A stretch of 64,000 nt of DNA, from positions 495,147-559,146 of the forward strand of contig NZ_NCEQ01000007.1 of assembly GCF_002280785.1 (NCBI RefSeq), written 5' to 3'. The stretch is from Brevundimonas subvibrioides. Lineage in GTDB: Bacteria; Pseudomonadota; Alphaproteobacteria; Caulobacterales; Caulobacteraceae. The notes under the pieces are model-generated. The model had not been told where the DNA came from, did not search any database, and worked only from the letters and a program-made list of their open reading frames with translations. A program made the translations under genes and the position numbers. Below, piece after piece: positions 24,931-33,072 of the stretch (position 1 is the first letter of the stretch; every line of letters starts with the position of its first letter).

Positions 24931-25563
24931 CTAGACTGGAGTGGCGGGCGGGGTCGGGTCGGTCTTGCCGGCCGCGGGCCAGCCGGTGACCTCGCCGGTC
25001 GCAGGCGCGCCGGGCGTCGCATGGGTCACGCGGACCGCGCCCAGCATCGCCAGCCTGGATCCGTCCCAGCTCCAGCGCATGGTGCGCGTCTGGGTGGACG
25101 TCTCGCCATCGTTCGGCCCGACCGTGTCGGACCAGACGAGTTCCCTGGCCGCCGTATCCCACGTCGCCTGTGACGTCAGGCTTGGCTCCCAGTCAAAGCC
25201 TTCGTCGAACTCCGCCTCCGGTCCATTGAAGAGGATCAGCGACTGGGATTTCAGCACCCCGTCTGCGCCCTGGACATGCAGGGTCTTCCATGGCGCCTGC
25301 CCTTCCGCGCTCGGATGGCAGTCCGCCAGAACGGCGAAGGCGCCGCCACCCAGATCGATGACCTGGTTCGCCGTCGGGGTCGCATGACCGGGCCAATCGC
25401 TTCCGCACCGGTCCGCCACCGGCATGGCCAGAATGCGCGCCACAGCGGCGTCCGAACCGGCCGGCGACGGACTCGCCGCTCCGGCCGGAGCCCTGGTTTC
25501 AGCCCCCGGCTGGCACGCGGCCAGGGCGAGCGCGGCGATGGCCGCAATGCAGATGCTCTTCAT
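24931..25563 (-). CDS. Predicted lipoprotein, DUF1176-like (paralogue B)
   Basis: 210 residues. The ATG at 25563 begins a lipoprotein signal, MKSICIAAIAALALAACQPG, with the lipobox cysteine at 17. The mature part repeats the plan of its neighbour: a cysteine near ADRCGSDW, then QVIDLGGGAFAVLADC, and a C-terminal MRWSWDGSRLAMLG. The last cysteine of the pattern is missing here. The two genes are probably a tandem duplication that diverged strongly and are likely transcribed together from upstream of this gene. Confidence 0.7.
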   Translation of the reverse strand: MKSICIAAIAALALAACQPGAETRAPAGAASPSPAGSDAAVARILAMPVADRCGSDWPGHATPTANQVIDLGGGAFAVLADCHPSAEGQAPWKTLHVQGADGVLKSQSLILFNGPEAEFDEGFDWEPSLTSQATWDTAARELVWSDTVGPNDGETSTQTRTMRWSWDGSRLAMLGAVRVTHATPGAPATGEVTGWPAAGKTDPTPPATPV

Positions 25564-25712
25564 GTCTTCCCCCAATATACTGGAGGCAGCGAACGGCGTT
25601 TCGGCCGCCCGCGCAAGCAGTCAATCCTGACAGTCACCGCCCACGTCTGAAACGGTCGCAGGCCTGAAACCGCCCCCTGCCCCGCCGCTCGCGACTCCTG
25701 TAAGCCGTCCCC

Positions 25713-27017
25713 ATGGCCAGAGACGGTGCGATCTATGTTTGTCAGTCCTGCGGGGGCGTCCACGGCAAGTGGTCGGGCCAGTGCGGGTCGTGCGGCCAGT
25801 GGAACACCATCGTCGAGGAGGGCCGCTCGGCCTCGCCTCCCGGCGCCCTGAAACCCGCGTCGACCGCGAGGGCGCGAGGCCTGCAGTTCGAATCCCTGCT
25901 GTCCGAAACGCCCGAGCCGCCGCGCATCGTCACCGGGGGCGATCCCGGCGTCGGCAAGTCGACCCTGCTGCTCGACGTCGCCGGCCGCGCCGCCCTTTCG
26001 GGCGCCCGCGTCGCCTATATTTCCGGCGAGGAGGCGATCGAACAGATCCGCGCCCGGGCCAGGCGGATGGGGCTGTCCGAAGCGCCGGTTCAGCTCGCCT
26101 CCGCCACGGCGCTGCGCGACATCCTCGGCACGCTGAAGCGCGAAAAATTCGACATCGTCATCGTCGATTCGATCCAGACCCTGTGGTCCGACGCCCATGA
26201 GGCCGGGCCCGGCTCGGTGACCCAGGTCCGTGCCTGCGCCGGTGAACTGGTGCGACTGGCCAAGGCCGGCGGCCCGGCCGTCGTGCTCGTCGGCCATGTC
26301 ACCAAGGACGGCCAGGTCGCCGGCCCGCGCGTCGTCGAACACATGGTCGACGCGGTCCTCAGCTTCGAGGGCGAGCGCGGCTACCCCTTCCGCATCCTGC
26401 GCGCCGGCAAGAACCGCTTCGGGGCCACCGACGAGATCGGCGTGTTCGAAATGGGCGATGCCGGGCTCCGCGAAGTCTCCAACCCGTCGGCCCTCTTCCT
26501 CGGCGAAGGCAAGAACCGCGCACCGGGCGCCGCCGTCTTCGCCGGCATCGAGGGCAGCCGTCCCGTCCTGGTCGAAATCCAGGCCCTGGTGTCCAAATCC
26601 GCCTACGGCACCCCGCGCCGTGCCGTCATCGGCTGGGAGACCGGCCGTCTCGCCATGGTGCTGGCGGTGCTCGAAGCGCGCTGCGGCTTCGGCTTCGGGG
26701 ATCAGGACGTCTATCTGAACGTCGCGGGTGGTCTGCGCATCAATGAACCCGCCGCCGACCTCGCCGCCGCTGCGGCCCTGATCTCCTCGGCCACCGGCAT
26801 GCCGCTGCCCCAGGGCTGTATCGTCTTCGGCGAGATCAGCCTTTCGGGCGAGGTCCGCGCCGTGGGCCGCGCCGAAGCCCGGCTGCGCGAAGCCCGGAAG
26901 CTTGGCTTCGACCAGGCCCTCTCCCCGCCCCTGACAGTCAAGAGCGGCGACGTTTTGATCACAGGCGTGAGCCGATTGATGGAAGCCGTCGAACGAATCT
27001 CGCAGAACAGGTATTGA
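25713..27017 (+). CDS. radA: DNA repair protein RadA (Sms), with apparent internal deletion
   Basis: 434 residues. RadA is a RecA-like motor that processes branched recombination intermediates. The N-terminal zinc finger has C10, C13, C24 and C27. The Walker A motif is GGDPGVGKST (75-84), and YISGEEAIEQIRARARRMGL and the RadA-specific GKNRFG follow. The C-terminal Lon-like domain is present (GLRINEPAADLA...GEISLSGEVRAVGRAEAR). In other RadA proteins the RxxTG motif is followed by about 21 residues (ExDRVLGGGxVPGSxxLxG) before Walker A. Here RIVTG runs directly into GDPGVGKST, so that segment is missing in frame. Length is about 25 residues below E. coli RadA (460), consistent with a deletion. 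Confidence 0.9.
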   Translation: MARDGAIYVCQSCGGVHGKWSGQCGSCGQWNTIVEEGRSASPPGALKPASTARARGLQFESLLSETPEPPRIVTGGDPGVGKSTLLLDVAGRAALSGARVAYISGEEAIEQIRARARRMGLSEAPVQLASATALRDILGTLKREKFDIVIVDSIQTLWSDAHEAGPGSVTQVRACAGELVRLAKAGGPAVVLVGHVTKDGQVAGPRVVEHMVDAVLSFEGERGYPFRILRAGKNRFGATDEIGVFEMGDAGLREVSNPSALFLGEGKNRAPGAAVFAGIEGSRPVLVEIQALVSKSAYGTPRRAVIGWETGRLAMVLAVLEARCGFGFGDQDVYLNVAGGLRINEPAADLAAAAALISSATGMPLPQGCIVFGEISLSGEVRAVGRAEARLREARKLGFDQALSPPLTVKSGDVLITGVSRLMEAVERISQNRY

Positions 27018-27023
27018 TGTCGG

Positions 27024-27217
27024 TGGTCTCCTCCCTGTTCGCCGCTTGGCGAATGGGGAGGTGGCTCGTAGCGTAGCGAAGAGACGGAGGGGGCGAGGCG
27101 ATGCATCAGATGACGGCCGCCAGCCCCAACTCCGACCGTCGGTGTCGCCCCCTCCGTCACGGCGCGAAGGCGCGCCGCGCCACCTCCCCATCGCCTTTGG
27201 CGACAGGGAGGAGAAGG
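27024..27217. repeat. Long intergenic palindromic element between radA and cvpA
   Basis: A 190-bp imperfect palindrome. The perfect outer arms are TCTCCTCCCTGT (27027-27038) with 27203-27214, and inner arms GACGGAGGGGGCGA (27083-27096) with 27145-27158. Between them TGGGGAGGTGGC also pairs with its mirror. It resembles dispersed extragenic repeats of Caulobacterales and fills the whole gap. As RNA it would form a long stem that could separate radA from cvpA-purF. Confidence 0.75.
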
Positions 27218-27221
27218 TAGA

Positions 27222-27818
27222 ATGACCGGCTTCGACGCCTTCGCCATTATCGTGATCCTCGCCTCAGCCGCTGCGGGCTGGGTTCGCGGCGGTACGCGCG
27301 AGATTATCACCCTGCTCAGCTTCGTGCTGGCGGCCTTCCTCGCCCTGGTCGCCCTGCCCCTGACAGCCCCCCTGGGCCGAGCGCTCGTCGCCCCCGACTG
27401 GGCCGGCTCCATCGCCGCCGCCATAGCGTCCTTCCTGCTGGTCTATTTCGGCATCCGCATCTTCGGCTCGGTCCTGTCCCGGCGGGCCCAGGCCCATCCG
27501 ACCCTCGGCGGCGTCGACCGGTTCATCGGCATCCTCGTCGGCGCCGCACGCTCGCTGGTCCTGCTCGGAGCCATCCATCTGGTGATCGTGGCGGCCATGC
27601 CGGGCGAGCGAACGCCGCGCTGGCTGTCGGAGGCGACGTTGCGTCCGGTCAGCGCCGGGGCCGCCCGCGCCATCCAGATCATCCTGCCCGGCATCGGCCG
27701 CGGCGCCGACGCCATCAGCCCCGTGGTCGATTCGTCCGTCCGCAGAGGCTTTTCCGGCGATCAAGCCTTGCCCTCGCCCCAAACCGGCCCTAACTCGCGG
27801 CCGTCTGCCGCCCAGTAA
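27222..27818 (+). CDS. cvpA: CvpA family membrane protein
   Basis: 198 residues with four membrane helices (about 3-22, 25-48, 63-85, 103-125), matching the CvpA/colicin V production family. Typical phrases are FDAFAIIVILASAAAGWVRG and GGVDRFIGILVGAARSLVLLG. The C-terminal 60 residues are polar. In E. coli cvpA is cotranscribed with purF, and here too purF follows after 28 bases on the same strand. The molecular role is unknown; the family is linked to envelope stress tolerance. Confidence 0.88.
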   Translation: MTGFDAFAIIVILASAAAGWVRGGTREIITLLSFVLAAFLALVALPLTAPLGRALVAPDWAGSIAAAIASFLLVYFGIRIFGSVLSRRAQAHPTLGGVDRFIGILVGAARSLVLLGAIHLVIVAAMPGERTPRWLSEATLRPVSAGAARAIQIILPGIGRGADAISPVVDSSVRRGFSGDQALPSPQTGPNSRPSAAQ

Positions 27819-27846
27819 AATTTCGCCTGTCATCGGAGCCCCCACG

Positions 27847-29361
27847 ATGCGCAGCTTGCCTCACGACATCCAGCCCCCGGTCGTTCACCGGGAGCACTAT
27901 CGAGACGCGGATGACGACCATCCGCGCCTCGAATGCGGCGTCTGCGGCGTCTGGGGCGCCGAAAAGGACGAGGCCTCGGGCATCGTCGCGCTCGGCCTGC
28001 ACGCCCTGCAGCATCGCGGTCAGGAAGCCTGCGGCATCGCCTCGGTCAATGCCGAGCGCTTCCACACCGAACGGCATATGGGCCATGTGGGCGAGGCCTT
28101 CGGCGGCACGGACCTTGCCAAACGCATGCCGGGCTCGGCGGCCGTCGGCCACACCCGCTATTCGACCGCCGGCGGCAGCTTCCTGCGCAACATCCAGCCG
28201 ATGTTCGCCGACCTGGACCAGGGCGGCATCGCCATCGCCCACAACGGCAACCTGACCAACTTCCACTATCTGCGGAACCAACTGGTCGGCGAGGGTTCGA
28301 TCTTCCAGTCCACCTCGGACTCCGAAGTCATCCTCCACCTGATCGCCCGCAGCCGAAAGGCCAAGATCGTCGACCGCTTCATCGACGCCCTGGCGCGGAT
28401 CGAGGGCGGCTACGCCCTGGTCGCCCAGACCCGCACCAAGCTGATCGGCGCGCGCGATCCGCTGGGCATCCGCCCGCTGGTGCTCGGCAAGATCGGCAAC
28501 GCCTGGGTCATCGCGTCGGAGACCTGCGCGCTCGACACCATCGGCGCGACCTTCGTGCGCGACGTCGAACACGGCGAGGTCATCGTCATCGACCACGAGG
28601 GCCTGCGCTCGCTGAAGCCCTTCCCGGCCCGCGCGGCCCGGCCCTGCCTGTTCGAATACGTCTACTTCTCGCGTCCCGACAGCGTCGTGAACGGCCGCTC
28701 TGTCTATGGCGTGCGCAAGCGCATGGGCGAAGGCCTGGCCCGCGAGTTCCCGATCGACGCCGACGTCGTCGTCCCGGTCCCCGACTCGGGCGTCCCGGCC
28801 GCGCTCGGCTACGCCCAGGCCAGCGGCATTCCTTACGAGATGGGGATCATTCGCAGCCACTATCTCGGCCGCACCTTCATCCAGCCCAGCCAGGGCGCCC
28901 GCCAGAAGGGCGTGGCCATGAAGCACAGCCCCAACCGCTCAGTGATCGAGGGCAGGCGCGTCGTCCTGATCGACGACTCCATCGTGCGCGGCACCACCTC
29001 TGTGAAACTGGTCCGCGCTGTGCGTGACGCCGGGGCGACCGAGGTGCACCTGCGCTCCGCCAGCCCGCCGATCCTGTGGCCCGACTTCTACGGCATCGAC
29101 ATGCCGGAGCGGGACCAGTTGATCGCCGCCAACAAGACCTTGGAAGAGATGCGCCAGGTGCTGGAGGTTGATTCGCTCGGCTTCCTCTCGGTCGACGGTC
29201 TCTACAAGGCCATGGGCGAGACCGGCCGCAACGACGCCGCGCCACAGTTCACCGACCACTATTTCACCGGCGACTATCCGACCCGTCTGGTGGACCGCGA
29301 GATCGAGGAAGGCGGCCGCGATGCGGTCAGCCGGCAACTTTCGTTGCTGGTCAGCGCTTAG
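27847..29361 (+). CDS. purF: Amidophosphoribosyltransferase (PurF)
   Basis: 504 residues. It catalyses the first committed step of purine synthesis: PRPP plus glutamine to 5-phosphoribosylamine. The N-terminal nucleophile cysteine is C30 in RLECGVCGVWG, so a 29-residue propeptide must be removed, longer than the 10-15 residues often seen. The glutaminase domain shows HALQHRGQEACG and GHTRYSTAGGS. The PRTase domain has VVLIDDSIVRGTTS with the PRPP loop, and PVPDSGVPAALGYA. It is downstream of cvpA as in E. coli. Confidence 0.95.
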   Translation: MRSLPHDIQPPVVHREHYRDADDDHPRLECGVCGVWGAEKDEASGIVALGLHALQHRGQEACGIASVNAERFHTERHMGHVGEAFGGTDLAKRMPGSAAVGHTRYSTAGGSFLRNIQPMFADLDQGGIAIAHNGNLTNFHYLRNQLVGEGSIFQSTSDSEVILHLIARSRKAKIVDRFIDALARIEGGYALVAQTRTKLIGARDPLGIRPLVLGKIGNAWVIASETCALDTIGATFVRDVEHGEVIVIDHEGLRSLKPFPARAARPCLFEYVYFSRPDSVVNGRSVYGVRKRMGEGLAREFPIDADVVVPVPDSGVPAALGYAQASGIPYEMGIIRSHYLGRTFIQPSQGARQKGVAMKHSPNRSVIEGRRVVLIDDSIVRGTTSVKLVRAVRDAGATEVHLRSASPPILWPDFYGIDMPERDQLIAANKTLEEMRQVLEVDSLGFLSVDGLYKAMGETGRNDAAPQFTDHYFTGDYPTRLVDREIEEGGRDAVSRQLSLLVSA

Positions 29362-29425
29362 CAGGCGCGATCCCGAGACAGTGGACGCCGGTTTTCGGAC
29401 AGGATCCCGCCCAGGCAAGGAAGCC

Positions 29426-29770
29426 ATGATCAACCTCGGCTACTTCACCCTCGACACCGTGGACATCGACAGGGCCAAGGCCTTCTACGGCGCCCTGTTC
29501 GGCTGGACCTTCGACGATGACGCGTCGAAGTCGACCTATGCCCACGTCACCGACAGCAATCCGCCGTTCGGCTTCACCAAGGTCGAGCGCGCCCGCGACT
29601 ACGCCAACCTTTATTTCCGCGTCGACGACATCGCCGCGACCTGCGCACGGGTGAACGCGCTCGGGGGCAAGTCCGCGATCCCGGCCGAAAGCCCTACCGG
29701 CCTCAGCTGCGCCGTCCACGACGATCAGGGCGTGAGCTTCAGCCTGTGGCAGGCCGGAGAAGGGTTCTGA
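29426..29770 (+). CDS. VOC-superfamily protein (glyoxalase/bleomycin-resistance fold)
   Basis: 114 residues forming two beta-alpha-beta-beta-beta modules. The start MINLGYFTLDTVDIDRAKAFYGALFGWTF is typical of PhnB/COG3324-like VOC proteins. The second module begins ANLYFRVDDIAATCARVNALGG and ends CAVHDDQGVSFSLWQ. Metal ligands characteristic of glyoxalase I are not evident, so a catalytic role is uncertain. The ATG at 29426 fits the fold; the frame upstream overlaps purF. Confidence 0.82.
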   Translation: MINLGYFTLDTVDIDRAKAFYGALFGWTFDDDASKSTYAHVTDSNPPFGFTKVERARDYANLYFRVDDIAATCARVNALGGKSAIPAESPTGLSCAVHDDQGVSFSLWQAGEGF

Positions 29771-29810
29771 ACCGTCTTCCGCCGGTTCCGTCGGCGCGCT
29801 ATCAGGCGCG

Positions 29811-30566
29811 ATGACCGACGCCCTCCCGCTTCAAGACCGTATCGCCCTCGTTGTCGGGGCCTCACGCGGCATCGGCTATGAGGCCGCCCTGGCCCTGGCC
29901 GTCGCCGGCGCCCACGTCGTCGCCACGGCGCGGACACAGGGCGCTCTCGAGGACCTGGACGACGCCATCTATGCCGCGACCGGCCGTCACGCGACCCTTG
30001 TGCCCTTCGACCTGATCGACGGCGGCGGCATCGACCGTCTGGGCGGCGCCATCTTCGGCCGTTTCGGCAAGCTCGACATCTGGGTCAACGCCGCCGCCAC
30101 CCTGGGCGCCCAGGGCCTGACGCCCGTCAGCCACATCGATCCGCGCGGCTTCGCCAAGATCGAGAAGACCAATTTCACTGCCACCTACCGCCTGATCCGC
30201 TCGCTGGAGCCCCTGTTGCGCGCCTCCGACGCCGGCCGCGTCATCCACCTGACGACCAGTCTGGCCCGCGAGCCGAAGGCCTTCTGGGGCCTCTACGCCG
30301 CGACCAAGGCGGGCGCCGAGGCCCTGATGCTGGCCTGGGCCGACGAGATCGAGAGCACCAACGTCCGCATCAGCGTCCTCGACCCGGGCCGGATGCGCAC
30401 CCAGATGCGGGCCCAGGCCTTCCCCGGCGAGGATCCCATGACCCTGCCCGCCCCGTCCGAACTCGGCCCCCTGATCGTCGAACTGGCGCGCGGCGATCTG
30501 ACGCCGCCCAGCAAGGTGTCGTTCAAGGAGTGGAAGACAGAGCTGCCGGCAGGCGCGCTGATCTAG
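29811..30566 (+). CDS. SDR-family NAD(P)-dependent oxidoreductase
   Basis: 251 residues, a classical short-chain dehydrogenase/reductase. The cofactor motif is VVGASRGIGYEAALALA (about 13-29). The conserved NAA-type motif is VNAAATLGAQG. The catalytic serine is in IHLTTSLARE and the YxxxK pair is in WGLYAATKAGAEALML. The substrate cannot be inferred. It follows the VOC gene by 40 bases and has a good terminator at 30710. Confidence 0.88.
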   Translation: MTDALPLQDRIALVVGASRGIGYEAALALAVAGAHVVATARTQGALEDLDDAIYAATGRHATLVPFDLIDGGGIDRLGGAIFGRFGKLDIWVNAAATLGAQGLTPVSHIDPRGFAKIEKTNFTATYRLIRSLEPLLRASDAGRVIHLTTSLAREPKAFWGLYAATKAGAEALMLAWADEIESTNVRISVLDPGRMRTQMRAQAFPGEDPMTLPAPSELGPLIVELARGDLTPPSKVSFKEWKTELPAGALI

Positions 30567-30709
30567 GGGGCTCGCGGAATGGGAGACTACGCTCGGTCGC
30601 CCGTCCCCAATCCCAGTCCTGGATTTCGACGCCTGCGACTGTCTGGATCATAAGCACCGGAGAAGGACGGTCCGAGGGAAGACCGCCCCCTATTATCGCC
30701 CTCGCAGAA

Positions 30710-30740
30710 GCGGCCTGACCAATCAGGCCGCCTTTGGTTT
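30710..30740 (+). terminator. Intrinsic terminator of the SDR gene
   Basis: Perfect 9-bp stem GCGGCCTGA/TCAGGCCGC with a CCAA loop, followed by CTTTGGTTT. The rest of the 244-base gap holds nothing recognisable. Confidence 0.75.
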
Positions 30741-30810
30741 CACGCAGGCCCGAGGCCGGTGACGAGCGCAGAAACCCCGGTCGATGCGGGCTGCCGTACC
30801 CTGGTCGGCC

Positions 30811-31359
30811 CTACTCAGCGGCGGCTTGCGCGAAGGGTTCAGGCAAGACGGGCGGCGTGGAGTCCCAATAGGTCAGATAGTCGCGCCAGATGACCCGGGT
30901 TCGCTCCAGGGTCATGTCGATCATGCAGCGCAGGAACATCGCGGTGTGGATAGAGCCATCCTTGAAGCTGTCGTCGACGCCCTCGCAGACGATGCGCGCA
31001 TAGGCGGTCCAGGCGGTCTGTGAGGCCGCCAGATAAGCCCGCTGCGCGCTTGGCCCGCCGAAGGCACGCGGCAGTTCATCGCTTGACCTTGCCTGTTCCC
31101 GCGCAGCAGCCAGATACCGATCCATCCGAGCCTCCTCCGCCGCGAGGTCCTGCGCGAGGCAGGCGTTGATCTGCGGGGTGGAGCCGTCTCTGACGCAGTC
31201 GAAAGGGCGGGCCGGATGCGAGGACGCTGCGGCTGCCGCTGCGGCATCCCCGGCGGCGGCCGCAGCCGAGTCAAGGGAGGCGCGGTTCAACGCCTCCAGC
31301 TCGGCGGCGGATGGGCCCGTCGCCTGCATCAAGATGGACATGACAAGGGCGGCGATCAT
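30811..31359 (-). CDS. LprI/DUF1311-family secreted protein
   Basis: 182 residues. The N-terminus (MIAALVMSILMQATGPSA) looks like a short export signal. The DUF1311 pattern is clear: FDCVRDGSTPQINACLAQDLAAEEARMDRYLAAAREQ, then QTAWTAYARIVCEG, then a GSIHTAMFLRCMIDMTLERTRVI stretch. The four conserved cysteines probably form two disulfides. LprI of Mycobacterium inhibits lysozyme, but most members are unstudied. The Ala-rich stretch after the signal (about 30-45) is low complexity. Confidence 0.82.
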   Translation of the reverse strand: MIAALVMSILMQATGPSAAELEALNRASLDSAAAAAGDAAAAAAASSHPARPFDCVRDGSTPQINACLAQDLAAEEARMDRYLAAAREQARSSDELPRAFGGPSAQRAYLAASQTAWTAYARIVCEGVDDSFKDGSIHTAMFLRCMIDMTLERTRVIWRDYLTYWDSTPPVLPEPFAQAAAE

Positions 31360-31426
31360 GGTGTGTGTTGTTCCCGGAAACCGCGAAAAGAACCCGATCG
31401 ACGCGAACCGTCAAACGGCAAACGCA

Positions 31427-33040
31427 CTACTTCTTCGGCGCGTGCTTCTGCCCGGTGCGCACCCGGCCCGACCGTGACACCTGCCGGGCCCCGCCGCGCG
31501 CGCCCTTCTGGACGGCCACCGAAGACCCTGCCTTCTTCGACGCGCTGTTCTTCACCGCCCCGATGATGCGCGGCTTGGCGACGCGGGTCTTCTTCTGCTC
31601 CAGCGCCTTGCCGGGCAGATGCGATTCCTCTTCCGCCTTCTTGCGGACAGCGCGCGGCGCGGTCTTGGCGTCGCCCTTGTAGCGTTCCGGCCCCGACTTG
31701 GCGCCGCCCGTCGCATAGGGGTTCTCCGACCCGCCCTTGACCGTCAGCCGGATCGGCACGCCGGGCAGGTCGAAGCTCTCGCGGATCGAGTTGGTCAGAT
31801 AGCGGATATAGTGTTCGGGCAGATTGCCGCCCCGGCTGGCGAACAGCACGAAGGTGGGCGGGCGGGCCTTGGTCTGGGCCATGTATTTGGTCTTGATCCG
31901 CTTGCCGTCCACGGCGGGGGGCGGATGCCTCTGGGTCGCCAGGGCCAGCCAGTCGTTGAGGTCCTTGGTCTTGACCTTGACCGACCAGGTCTCGTGCGCC
32001 TTGAGCACCGCCGGCATCAGCCGGTCGACGCCGCGGCCCGAGTGGGCCGACAGGGCGACGAACGGCGAACCCTTCAACTGAGGCAGCTTGTCTTCCGCCA
32101 GATGCTTCAGCTCGGCCATGCGCGCCTGGGGATCCTCCTCGAGGTCCCATTTGGCGGCCACGTACACCAGCGCCCGGCCCTCGCGCTCGACCAGGTCGGC
32201 CAGTTGCAGGTCCTGGACGTCGAAGGCGTTGTCCTTGTCCATGACCAGGACGACGACCTCGGCGAAGGTGATGGCGCGGATGGTGTCGGCGACCGACAGC
32301 TTCTCCAGCTTCTCCTGCACCCGGGCCTTGCGACGCATCCCGGCCGTGTCGACCAGGCGGATGTTCTGGCCGTCGTATTCCCAGTCCACCGAGATGGAAT
32401 CGCGCGTGATCCCGGCCTCGGGGCCGGTCAGCAGCCGGTCCTCGCCGATCAGGCGGTTGATCAGGGTCGACTTGCCGGCGTTCGGGCGGCCGATGATGGC
32501 GATGCGGATCGGCTTGTCGGGCTCATCGACCTCCTCGATGTACATGTCGACGGAGGCGTCGCGGATCGCGGCATATAGGTCGGCCATGCCCTCGCCGTGC
32601 TCGGCGGAGATGGCGACGGGCTCTCCGAAGCCCAGGGAGTAGGCCTCGCCGACACCGCCGCCGCTCTCGCGGCTCTCGGACTTGTTGGCCAGCAGGATGA
32701 CCGGCTTGTGCTGCTTGCGCAGCCGCTCGGCGAAGATCTGGTCCAGCGAGGTCACCCCCTCGCGCGCATCCATCATGAACAGGATCAGATCGCCGTCTTC
32801 GAGCGCCAGCTCGGTCTGCTCGCGCATCCGCGATTCGAGGCTGTCGTCGTTGACGTCCTCGTAACCCGCCGTGTCGATCAGCGTCAGGTCCATGTCGCCG
32901 ATGTTGCCGTCGGCATAGCGACGGTCACGGGTCACGCCCGGGCGATCATCGACCAGCGCGAGGCGCTTGCCGACCAGCCTGTTGAACAGTGTCGACTTGC
33001 CCACATTGGGGCGGCCGACGATGGCGAGCTTCAGTGCCAT
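31427..33040 (-). CDS. der: Ribosome-associated GTPase Der (EngA)
   Basis: 537 residues. Der has two tandem GTPase domains and a KH-like C-terminal domain and acts in 50S subunit assembly. The first G1 motif is [12 protein letters not shown] (about 8-19). The second is [16 protein letters not shown] (about 185-200). NKSE and KWD are the G4 motifs. The KH-like region includes [27 protein letters not shown] strongly basic tail of about 90 residues (from about 447) exceeds the usual 440-490 length; such tails occur in alphaproteobacteria. It is downstream of the bamB-like gene, as in E. coli. Confidence 0.95.
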   Translation of the reverse strand: MALKLAIVGRPNVGKSTLFNRLVGKRLALVDDRPGVTRDRRYADGNIGDMDLTLIDTAGYEDVNDDSLESRMREQTELALEDGDLILFMMDAREGVTSLDQIFAERLRKQHKPVILLANKSESRESGGGVGEAYSLGFGEPVAISAEHGEGMADLYAAIRDASVDMYIEEVDEPDKPIRIAIIGRPNAGKSTLINRLIGEDRLLTGPEAGITRDSISVDWEYDGQNIRLVDTAGMRRKARVQEKLEKLSVADTIRAITFAEVVVLVMDKDNAFDVQDLQLADLVEREGRALVYVAAKWDLEEDPQARMAELKHLAEDKLPQLKGSPFVALSAHSGRGVDRLMPAVLKAHETWSVKVKTKDLNDWLALATQRHPPPAVDGKRIKTKYMAQTKARPPTFVLFASRGGNLPEHYIRYLTNSIRESFDLPGVPIRLTVKGGSENPYATGGAKSGPERYKGDAKTAPRAVRKKAEEESHLPGKALEQKKTRVAKPRIIGAVKNSASKKAGSSVAVQKGARGGARQVSRSGRVRTGQKHAPKK

Positions 33041-33072
33041 GTCGGCCTTCTAGCGTGTTTTGCGGTCTTTGG

